Source: Actinomycetota bacterium (GTDB lineage Bacteria > Actinomycetota > Actinomycetes > Nanopelagicales > Nanopelagicaceae). Taken from it: a DNA stretch of 5,544 bases. Made by a program: the position numbers and the translations under genes. Position 1 is the first letter of the stretch; each line of letters starts with the position of its first letter. Below are positions 1 to 5,544 of the stretch, in pieces. The notes under the pieces were generated by a model. It was not told where the DNA came from. It did no database searches and saw nothing but the letters and a program-made list of their open reading frames with translations. The DNA lies in NCBI GenBank assembly GCA_009704555.1, contig WLDY01000055.1, positions 1 through 5,544 of the forward strand. The letters are read 5' to 3'.

Positions 1-182
1 CGTCAACATCTTTTGCCAACCCCGCTGTGACGACCGGCCGACTCTTCACCGACTCATTCGCGGGAATCTCGCCCCAATCCGTTCCTGCATTCGTCGCCGC
101 CCAAGTAGTCGGTGCCTTGATTGCGTGGGGAGTCCTCGCAAGGGTTCGGACCGCATCGATCAAAGCCAGAGATTCGAGGTAG
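1..182 (+). CDS. aqpS: AqpS-like aquaporin (arsenic channel), 3' end only
   Basis: This is the C-terminal part of a MIP/aquaporin-family membrane channel. It is open from the window edge (first full codon at base 3) to TAG at 180-182, giving 59 residues. It shows the second NPA box as N-P-A-V (bases 18-29), followed by the amphipathic FTDSFAGI-type segment. A hydrophobic last membrane helix covers about residues 26-47 of the fragment, and a short basic tail follows. Most aquaporins have arginine directly after this NPA box, where it forms the ar/R selectivity filter. Here it is valine, a change known from AqpS-type channels of arsenic operons. The arsC gene follows immediately in the same frame. 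The inferred role is facilitated exit of arsenite made by ArsC in the cytosol. The first five membrane helices and the first NPA box lie outside the window. The family call is strong, and the arsenic role rests on the valine and the neighbour. Confidence 0.87.
   Translation, partial: STSFANPAVTTGRLFTDSFAGISPQSVPAFVAAQVVGALIAWGVLARVRTASIKARDSR
176..180 (+). promoter_or_regulatory. Ribosome binding site of arsC inside the aquaporin 3' end
   Basis: GAGGT lies in the last codons of the aquaporin gene, 5 nt before ATG at 186 and only 2 nt before TTG at 183. It matches the anti-Shine-Dalgarno sequence and favours ATG 186 as the arsC start. Translation of the two genes is therefore probably coupled. 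Confidence 0.6.
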
Positions 183-185
183 TTG

Positions 186-590
186 ATGTTCGCTGAGAAG
201 AAGCCAACAGTCCTCTTCGTCTGTGTCCACAATGCAGGGCGATCGCAGATGGCAGCCGGGTACATGCGCCATCTCTCAGCGGGGAGAGTGGAAGTCCTCT
301 CGGCTGGATCAGCGCCGAAGGATTCGATCAATCCGCAGGCCATCGAGGTGATGAGCGAGGAAGGTATCGACATCGCATCAGAGCAGCCGAAGATCCTCAC
401 CACCGATGCCGTCGTTGCCTCTGATGTCGTCATCACGATGGGATGTGGCGATACCTGCCCCTTCTATCCCGGCAAGAGATATGAGGATTGGGTCTTGGAT
501 GATCCCGCAGGTCAGTCGATTGATGTCGTTCGCCGGATCAGAGATGAGATCAAGGGGCGAGTGGAGTCTCTTCTCAAGGAGATCCTTTAG
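186..590 (+). CDS. arsC: Arsenate reductase, low-molecular-weight tyrosine phosphatase type
   Basis: A cytosolic enzyme that reduces arsenate to arsenite. It is 134 residues from ATG 186, a usual length for the family. TTG at 183 would add one residue but leaves almost no spacing from the GAGGT ribosome site. The N-terminus has the phosphatase-fold P-loop, CVHNAGRS, with the nucleophile Cys13. Asn16 and Arg19 are the loop partners. The LSAGS segment follows the P-loop. Cys87 and Cys91 in MGCGDTCP are candidates for the thiols that resolve the Cys13-arsenic adduct. The DDPAG motif near residues 105-109 carries the general-acid aspartate. Because three cysteines are present, a thioredoxin-type cycle is more likely than a one-cysteine mycothiol cycle, but the electron donor is inferred. 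The gene follows the AqpS-like channel in frame, separated by one stop codon, and its own stop overlaps the stop of convergent putA. A plain protein tyrosine phosphatase is less likely given the cysteines and context. Confidence 0.93.
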   Translation: MFAEKKPTVLFVCVHNAGRSQMAAGYMRHLSAGRVEVLSAGSAPKDSINPQAIEVMSEEGIDIASEQPKILTTDAVVASDVVITMGCGDTCPFYPGKRYEDWVLDDPAGQSIDVVRRIRDEIKGRVESLLKEIL

Positions 591-3500
591 ATCTTGGGGT
601 TCGGACCGCTTCCGACGTTTCCGTAGCGGTGATTCGTGATCGAGATGCTTTGTTCCTTGAGCCATCTCGTCAATTCAACGCCACCGACTTGGGTCATCGG
701 GCGAGTGTCGACGGAGAGACCCAACTCGATCAGTTCGGCAGTCGGAGGAACCTCACTGCTGAGCCATCGGACTTTGCCGAATTCGTTCTCTCGTGCGAAT
801 CGCAAGAACTCTTCTCGCGTCTCGTTATCGCTTAGGACGATCTTGATACCGAATTCCCTCGTCAGCCAACTGATGAAGAGGCGCTCTGGGTGTGATGTGG
901 ATGCATCGACTCGTACCAAGATCGGCTCGACATATTTGCGATAACGAAGGTAGTTCCGTTCGACATGGAGAGATGATGTTGGGATCAGTTGCGAACCGGT
1001 TCGATCCCACCAGATCCGAGCCGACTTCTTTGCCGCGTCAGCATCGACGACAAGTGGCCAATTGCGTAACTGCTCAACATAGTGTGGTCCACCCGCCTTT
1101 GAGGTCGGACCGACGCTGCTTCGCTTCCAGCCACCGAATGGTTGTCTTTGCACGATCGCTCCCGTGATGGCGCGATTGACATAGAGATTGCCCGCCTCGA
1201 CCTTCGAGATCCAACGCTCGCATTCCTCTTGATTGAGCGAGTGGATGCCCGCCGTCAATCCATACGGAGTGGAGTTCTGCCAGGTGATGGCGGTATCAAG
1301 GTCGGGTGCTCGCATCACAGCTAGTACCGGGCCGAACCACTCGTTTTGGTGACTCCATGAGCCCTCCTTGACTCCGACCTTGATGCCGGGGCGCCAGAGA
1401 TGACCTGAGTCATCGAGTCGTTTTGGCTCGAGAAGCCATGACTCACCTTCATCGAGCGTGGTCAGCGCTCTAAGGAGCGCACCACTCGGCGGTTTGATCA
1501 CAGGGCCGACGAGAGTGGCGAAAGATGTCCCAGCACCGACGACGAGTGATGAGGCAGCATCGATCAACTGCTTCGTGAAACTTGGATGATCATGGATCTT
1601 GGCATCGACTATTGCGAGAGATGCAGCGCTGCACTTCTGTCCCGCGTGACCGAAGGCGGATTGGACGAGATCTTTCACAGCAAGGTCGATATCTGCTGAA
1701 GCCGTGATGACGATCGCGTTCTTCCCGCTCGTCTCTGCAAGCAGAGTCAATTCAGGTTTCCAGGAGAGGAAGAGTCTCGCGGTATCGAATCCGCCGGTCA
1801 GGATCACAGCTGCGACATCATCGTGAGTGATGAGGTACTTACCGTTCTCATCGTCTCGACAGGGGATGAAGTGCAGTACTTCCTTAGGGACTCCTGCTTG
1901 CCAGAGATGATTGACCGCGCTCCACGCGACCGCAACGCTCTCTGGAGCCGGCTTGAAGATGACGGTATTACCTGCAGCAAGCGCAGCTAGTACGCCACCA
2001 AGGGGGATTGCGTATGGGAAGTTCCAAGGTGGCACTACTGCGATGACACCCATCGGTGTCGATCCGCGCGTTGCCCCGATCGCTGTCATCGCGTAGTAGC
2101 GAGCGAAGTCGATCGCCTCGCTGATCTCGGGGTCAGCTTCGGCTGCAGTCTTTCCGGTATCGCGAGCCATGATCGAGATGGTCTGAGCTCGCGACTCCTC
2201 CATCACCTCTGCGGCTCGAAGCAGGATCTCACCTCGACCCTTCGCCCCTAACTCGTCCCAGGAAGCAACTGCCTTAGAGGCGATACGAAGCGCCTTATCT
2301 ATATGGACGCGATCTGCGAAGGAGTAGCGATACCAGACTTTGCCATTCTCATTCGGGTCACGCCCCTCCTCGGTCTCTGTCGTGATGATCTCCTCGCCGC
2401 CGATGACGAGTGGGATGTGGAGATTGGTGACGGTCTGGATCCCCTTGAATGCTTTACCTAACCGCGAGCGATACTCACCGTCAGTGAAATCTCCATCGTG
2501 TTGGTTCTCGAACTTCTCTAGGAGGTGATGCGAGTGCGCCTCCTCCAATCGCAAGGAGCGCGTAGAGATGGTGGCGCGATCGTGGACTGCGTTCTCGAAG
2601 CGTCGACGCTGATCCTCGAACTCTGCACTCTTGGCAGTGATGGTGAAAGAGGAGCGGAGATAGTTCTCTTCTGCGGTGTTCTCATCGAGTCGTCGCACGA
2701 GATAGGCGACGGCACTCGGAAAGTCCGATCTCTTCGTGACCGGCGTGTAGAGGAGTACCGATCCGAAACGCTCTGCGATCGCGAGGGCTTCCCCGTTCGC
2801 CATCCCTTCGAGCATCTCGATATCGATCATCTCGGCAAGATCGCGCGATCTCGCAAGGTTGGTCGCCCAGACGATGTGGAAGAGATTGTGGCTTGCGATA
2901 CCGAGGCGGATAGCTCCGCGATTCTCGGGGCGCAGCCCCTCATCGACCAATCGCAGGTAACTGGCATCGACGTCGGCCTTGGTGAGATAGGGCGCCTGGG
3001 TATGGCCGTGGTACTCCGCTTCCGCACGCTCCATTGCGAGGTTCGCACCCTTGACGAGGCGGATCTTCACGCTGCCACCACTCCTTGCGTGACGTTCTCT
3101 GCTCCACTCGATCAAACGATGGAAGTAGGCATGGGAGTCGGGAAGGTAGGCCTGGATGACGATGCCGGCATTGAGAGATTCGAATTCAGGTTCATCGAGT
3201 AAGCGCATGAAGAGTGAGACCGTGATCTCGAGGTCGCGGAACTCCTCCATGTCGAGGTTGACGAAGGCACCCTTCTTCTTGGCGAGCCGATAGAGATCTC
3301 GAATCCGTTCTGAACATCTCTCGATCGAACCTTCCGTGTCGAGCGTGATGATCTGGCTGATGATGCTTGAGATCTTGACCGAGATGTAGTTGACCTCATC
3401 ACGCGAGAGCATCTCCAACACTGACTGATAGCGGGCGGTCGCTTCCTCATCACCGAGGACCGCCTCACCAAGGACGTTGATGTTGTTGGCAACTTTCCTT

Positions 3501-3913
3501 CTCTCACGTCGCGTGAGGTGTTTTGCCAAAGGTTTCTTCTCCGAAGCGAGGATCGCTCTCTTACTTGTGGAACGCACTTTGGCGATGACGATTGCGATCG
3601 TGAGTTTCGGCAGTAGGAGAGAAGTCAGAGCGGCCAGTTTGATACTGAGGAAATCGATGAGACCGAGCCCCAAAGTCGCTTCCTTGGTGATCTGTCGGAA
3701 TCGTCTCGCTGCCTCACGAGGATTGACGATGCGGATTACTTCATCGGTGAGGCGGATGGTGAGGTCGATCGCCTTCGGATCCTTGAGCAGCCTTGCGAAG
3801 CGACGACGATGTATACGATCCGCGCGAGCCCTGTTCTTGCCTGCGAGATCGAGAAGTTCTGCGACTTCCCTTACTGTCGCCTCGACATCGGGTTCGGCCT
3901 GTCGGAGGTTCAC
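587..3913 (-). CDS. putA: Bifunctional proline dehydrogenase / L-glutamate gamma-semialdehyde dehydrogenase
   Basis: Oxidises proline to glutamate in two linked steps: FAD-dependent proline dehydrogenase, then NAD-dependent semialdehyde dehydrogenase. The protein has 1108 residues from GTG 3913, the only usable in-frame start upstream of the conserved N-terminus. The PRODH barrel spans about 75-455. It shows VSVKISS (178-184), RLVKGAN with Lys288, ASHN (340-343), YTPV (389-392) and YLVRRLDEN (404-412), where Arg407 and Arg408 should hold the proline carboxylate. The aldehyde dehydrogenase domain spans about 495-955. It shows PWNFP with Asn631, FKPAPES with Lys654, LLAETSGKN with Glu727, GHAGQKC with nucleophile Cys761, EWFGP, and the family-specific RAITGAIVQRQPFGGWK (914-930). 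About 150 residues follow, ending in a segment that by eye resembles the conserved C-terminal motif of long PutAs. No ribbon-helix-helix domain is present, so it should be an enzyme only and not a repressor of its own gene. It is divergent from gdh and convergent with arsC. Confidence 0.96.
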   Translation of the reverse strand: MNLRQAEPDVEATVREVAELLDLAGKNRARADRIHRRRFARLLKDPKAIDLTIRLTDEVIRIVNPREAARRFRQITKEATLGLGLIDFLSIKLAALTSLLLPKLTIAIVIAKVRSTSKRAILASEKKPLAKHLTRRERRKVANNINVLGEAVLGDEEATARYQSVLEMLSRDEVNYISVKISSIISQIITLDTEGSIERCSERIRDLYRLAKKKGAFVNLDMEEFRDLEITVSLFMRLLDEPEFESLNAGIVIQAYLPDSHAYFHRLIEWSRERHARSGGSVKIRLVKGANLAMERAEAEYHGHTQAPYLTKADVDASYLRLVDEGLRPENRGAIRLGIASHNLFHIVWATNLARSRDLAEMIDIEMLEGMANGEALAIAERFGSVLLYTPVTKRSDFPSAVAYLVRRLDENTAEENYLRSSFTITAKSAEFEDQRRRFENAVHDRATISTRSLRLEEAHSHHLLEKFENQHDGDFTDGEYRSRLGKAFKGIQTVTNLHIPLVIGGEEIITTETEEGRDPNENGKVWYRYSFADRVHIDKALRIASKAVASWDELGAKGRGEILLRAAEVMEESRAQTISIMARDTGKTAAEADPEISEAIDFARYYAMTAIGATRGSTPMGVIAVVPPWNFPYAIPLGGVLAALAAGNTVIFKPAPESVAVAWSAVNHLWQAGVPKEVLHFIPCRDDENGKYLITHDDVAAVILTGGFDTARLFLSWKPELTLLAETSGKNAIVITASADIDLAVKDLVQSAFGHAGQKCSAASLAIVDAKIHDHPSFTKQLIDAASSLVVGAGTSFATLVGPVIKPPSGALLRALTTLDEGESWLLEPKRLDDSGHLWRPGIKVGVKEGSWSHQNEWFGPVLAVMRAPDLDTAITWQNSTPYGLTAGIHSLNQEECERWISKVEAGNLYVNRAITGAIVQRQPFGGWKRSSVGPTSKAGGPHYVEQLRNWPLVVDADAAKKSARIWWDRTGSQLIPTSSLHVERNYLRYRKYVEPILVRVDASTSHPERLFISWLTREFGIKIVLSDNETREEFLRFARENEFGKVRWLSSEVPPTAELIELGLSVDTRPMTQVGGVELTRWLKEQSISITNHRYGNVGSGPNPKI

Positions 3914-3915
3914 CG

Positions 3916-3953
3916 CGCCACCATAGCCAACGGATGCTCGCGAAGAGGTGGCG
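3916..3953. repeat. 7-bp inverted repeat in the putA/gdh promoter region
   Basis: CGCCACC at 3916-3922 is the exact reverse complement of GGTGGCG at 3947-3953. The arm centres are 31 bp apart, close to three helical turns. The left arm overlaps the putative putA -10 element, and the right arm ends just before the putative gdh -10 element. It could be a regulator binding site. A match of this size in 54 bp can also arise by chance. Confidence 0.35.
3920..3925 (-). promoter_or_regulatory. Candidate -10 element for leaderless putA
   Basis: On the minus strand this reads TATGGT, a TANNNT -10 match, with 6 nt between it and the GTG start at 3913. That spacing fits transcription starting at the start codon. 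No convincing Shine-Dalgarno sequence lies before the GTG, which agrees with a leaderless mRNA. I see no good -35 hexamer. Confidence 0.4.
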
Positions 3954-3955
3954 AG

Positions 3956-3961
3956 TAGGCT
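3956..3961 (+). promoter_or_regulatory. Candidate -10 element for leaderless gdh
   Basis: TAGGCT matches TANNNT and stands 6 nt before ATG 3968, the same geometry as the element in front of putA on the other strand. Only a weak AGG (3957-3959) could act as a ribosome site, so a leaderless transcript is plausible. No clear -35 hexamer is visible. Confidence 0.4.
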
Positions 3962-3967
3962 TGGACC

Positions 3968-5209
3968 ATGACAATGGAGTCACCTCTCGATACCGCACGC
4001 TCGCAACTTCGAAGCGCAGTGGAGAAGCTCTCACTCTCGGAGTCGATGTGGAACACCCTTTCGACACCGCGCCGGATCCTGGAGGTGGCGGTTCCGCTAC
4101 GACGCGATACCGGCGTAGTAGAGATGTATAAGGGCTATCGGGTCCAGTACTCCACGACGAGAGGACCGTCCAAGGGCGGTATCCGCTTTCACCCCGACAT
4201 CGATCTTGATGAGACGGTGGCGCTCGCGATGTTGATGACGTGGAAGTGCGCCTTGGTCAATCTTCCCTACGGTGGTGCGAAGGGTGGGGTCGCAGTCGAT
4301 CCGCGTGGGCTCTCTGCTCGTGAGAACGAGAGGCTCACTCGTCGCTACACCTCCGAGATCCTTCCCATCATCGGACCGGAGCGCGATATCCCGGCTCCCG
4401 ATGTCGGAACCGATGAGAAGAACATGGCCTGGATGATGGATACCTACAGCGTCAATGCCGGTTTCTCCGTCCCTGGAGTCGTCACAGGCAAGCCGATCGT
4501 CCTTGGCGGCTCTCTCGGTCGCACCACTGCCACCGGCGACGGAGTTGCGATCTCGGTGCGAGAGGCGCTGATCGATCGCGGGATCGATATCAAGGGAGCG
4601 ACGATCGCCATCCAAGGTTTCGGCAAGGTCGGATATTGGACTGCGGTGGCAGTCGAGGCCATGGGGATGAGAGTCGTCGCTGTCTCCGATGTCTCTGGCG
4701 GTGTCAAGGATTTCGGTTCGATCGCTGACTTGCACGACCACATCGCATCGGGTGGCGAGATCGCAAACTATGGCAAGGGCGAGCAGATCAGTAACGAGGA
4801 GTTACTCCATCTCGATGTGGATGTACTCGTCCCGGCAGCGCTTGCCGATGCGATCACGAGCAAGAGCGCTCTAGGCATCAAGGCGAGGATCGTGGTCGAG
4901 GGTGCGAATGCCCCGACGACCCCGGAAGGCGATCGGATCATGCACGATAACGGCATCACTGTCGTACCGGACATCTTGGCGAACTCAGGTGGCGTCATCG
5001 TCTCCTATTTCGAGTGGGTGCAAGATAAGCAGAACTACTTCTGGAGTGCGGATCAGATCAAAGAGAACCTGGAATCGATGATGATGCGAGCCTTCGCCGA
5101 GGTTCGACAACTCGTCAAGGAGAAGAATGTCTCGTGGCGTGATGCTGCGATGATGATCGGTGTCGGGCGCGTTGCCGAGGCACATAAGTTGCGCGGCCTC
5201 TATCCGTGA
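3968..5209 (+). CDS. gdhA: Glutamate dehydrogenase (Glu/Leu/Phe/Val dehydrogenase family)
   Basis: Interconverts glutamate and 2-oxoglutarate plus ammonia with NAD(P). The protein has 413 residues, normal for the hexameric class. The N-terminal substrate domain contains GPSKGGIR with Lys69, WKCALVNLPYGGAKGG with Lys93 and catalytic Lys105, and APDVGTDE with catalytic Asp145. The gaps of 24, 12 and 40 residues equal those between Lys89, Lys113, Lys125 and Asp165 of Clostridium symbiosum GDH. Ser346 in VIVSYFEWVQ probably matches the serine that binds the glutamate side-chain carboxylate. With Lys69 this points to glutamate rather than leucine or phenylalanine as substrate. The Rossmann fingerprint GFGKVG is at 217-222, and Asp241 ends the second strand, which suggests but does not prove NAD preference. 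ATG 3968 is taken as the start, and ATG 3974 is a possible alternative. The position opposite putA suggests a catabolic role, removing nitrogen from proline-derived glutamate. A uridine phosphorylase gene follows after 25 nt. Confidence 0.93.
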   Translation: MTMESPLDTARSQLRSAVEKLSLSESMWNTLSTPRRILEVAVPLRRDTGVVEMYKGYRVQYSTTRGPSKGGIRFHPDIDLDETVALAMLMTWKCALVNLPYGGAKGGVAVDPRGLSARENERLTRRYTSEILPIIGPERDIPAPDVGTDEKNMAWMMDTYSVNAGFSVPGVVTGKPIVLGGSLGRTTATGDGVAISVREALIDRGIDIKGATIAIQGFGKVGYWTAVAVEAMGMRVVAVSDVSGGVKDFGSIADLHDHIASGGEIANYGKGEQISNEELLHLDVDVLVPAALADAITSKSALGIKARIVVEGANAPTTPEGDRIMHDNGITVVPDILANSGGVIVSYFEWVQDKQNYFWSADQIKENLESMMMRAFAEVRQLVKEKNVSWRDAAMMIGVGRVAEAHKLRGLYP

Positions 5210-5221
5210 TGGAACCGAGAG

Positions 5222-5227
5222 TAAGGA
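5222..5227 (+). promoter_or_regulatory. Ribosome binding site of the uridine phosphorylase gene
   Basis: TAAGGA lies in the 25-nt gap after gdh, 7 nt before ATG 5235. It is 13 nt from the in-frame ATG at 5241, which is too far, so it selects ATG 5235. No terminator is seen in the gap, so the two genes are probably co-transcribed. Confidence 0.6.
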
Positions 5228-5234
5228 TTCAGAG

Positions 5235-5544
5235 ATGGTGATGGAAGTAGATGGCAAGCAGTATCACGTGCGCCTGGGCAAAGGTGATGTCGGAAGATAT
5301 GTCTTGCTTCCCGGGGATCCCGGCCGCTGCGAGTACATCGCCAAGTATCTCGATGACGCAAAGTTCGTCTCAAGCAATCGTGAGTATGTCACCTACACCG
5401 GAACCCTTGATGGTGTCCCGGTCTCCGTCACGTCGACCGGAATTGGTTGCCCCTCTGCTGCGATCGCAGTCGAAGAGCTCTATCGATGTGGCGCAGATAC
5501 CTTCGTGCGCGTCGGTACCTCAGGACACATCCAGAAGGATCTCA
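5235..5544 (+). CDS. udp: Uridine phosphorylase, 5' part only
   Basis: Cleaves uridine with phosphate to uracil and ribose-1-phosphate, in cytosolic pyrimidine salvage. 103 residues are visible before the window ends. The family (PNP_UDP_1) is usually near 250 residues, so more than half is missing. LLPGDPGR carries Gly27 and Arg31, NREY carries Arg49, STGIGCPSA is the core loop, and VRVGTSG carries Arg92 and Thr95. These fit the phosphate-site residues Gly26, Arg30, Arg48, Arg91 and Thr94 of Escherichia coli Udp with a constant offset of one. The start is ATG 5235, chosen by the TAAGGA site, and ATG 5241 is the alternative. The gene follows gdh in the same direction. No metabolic link to glutamate is obvious beyond general use of organic nitrogen and carbon. 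Another nucleoside phosphorylase of the same family remains possible, because the base-binding residues lie beyond the window. Confidence 0.85.
   Translation, partial: MVMEVDGKQYHVRLGKGDVGRYVLLPGDPGRCEYIAKYLDDAKFVSSNREYVTYTGTLDGVPVSVTSTGIGCPSAAIAVEELYRCGADTFVRVGTSGHIQKDL

Noticed and set aside
183..185. TTG as the arsC start codon.
   Set aside because: Only 2 nt separate it from the GAGGT ribosome site, while ATG 186 has 5 nt and is the stronger codon. The difference is one residue.
378..665. A 95-codon minus-strand frame over the arsC 3' end and putA tail.
   Set aside because: Both overlapped genes have clear family motifs here, and the frame has no ribosome site or motif of its own.
2525..3202. 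A 225-codon open frame on the plus strand inside putA.
   Set aside because: It lies antisense to well-conserved PRODH sequence of PutA. Its translation has no recognisable motif and is explained by the codon bias of the real gene.
3922..3924. Minus-strand ATG upstream of putA starting a four-codon frame whose TGA overlaps the GTG start.
   Set aside because: It has no ribosome site and lies within the likely -10 element, so it would not be transcribed if putA is leaderless.
3938..3943. The TCGCGA palindrome in the putA/gdh gap as an operator.
   Set aside because: A 6-bp palindrome with no extension is expected often by chance, and it has no spatial relation to the -10 elements beyond lying between them.
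4097..4741. A 214-codon open frame on the minus strand opposite gdh.
   Set aside because: It is rich in Asp, Arg, His and Ser with no domain motif, and it sits opposite the conserved catalytic region of GDH. It is a shadow frame.

Overview
The window looks like a compact bacterial chromosome segment, most likely from an actinobacterium. The main clues are an AqpS-type channel next to a phosphatase-fold ArsC, a combination that some actinobacteria carry as one fused gene, and a PutA without the DNA-binding domain of enteric PutA. Starts fitting leaderless TANNNT promoters also agree. GC content is moderate (mid-50s percent by eye), and almost every base is coding. No RNA genes, insertion sequences, CRISPR arrays or prophage genes are visible. 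The genus cannot be named from this sequence.

Left edge (1-590, + strand): the 3' end of an aquaporin-family arsenic channel gene is followed at once by a complete low-molecular-weight-phosphatase-type arsenate reductase gene (arsC). The two are in the same reading frame and are separated by one TAG codon. Together they form an arsenate detoxification pair: ArsC reduces As(V) to As(III), and the channel lets As(III) leave the cell. Any arsR or acr3 would lie to the left, outside the window.

Centre (587-3913, - strand): a complete 1108-residue PutA, a fusion of proline dehydrogenase and glutamate-semialdehyde dehydrogenase that oxidises proline to glutamate. Its stop codon overlaps the arsC stop codon tail to tail.

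Right (3968-5544, + strand): a complete 413-residue hexameric-type glutamate dehydrogenase gene, divergent from putA across only 54 bp, then the 5' end of a uridine phosphorylase gene in the same direction. The putA/gdh pair encodes proline to glutamate to 2-oxoglutarate plus ammonia, so it carries proline carbon and nitrogen into central metabolism. The short shared promoter region holds two mirrored -10-like elements with identical spacing to their start codons and a 7-bp inverted repeat, which suggests joint control.

All gene families here are known. The points most worth a second look are the single-stop-codon split of a channel-ArsC unit, the mirrored leaderless promoter region, and a strong excess of GATC across the window. 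I do not see a clear undescribed system.
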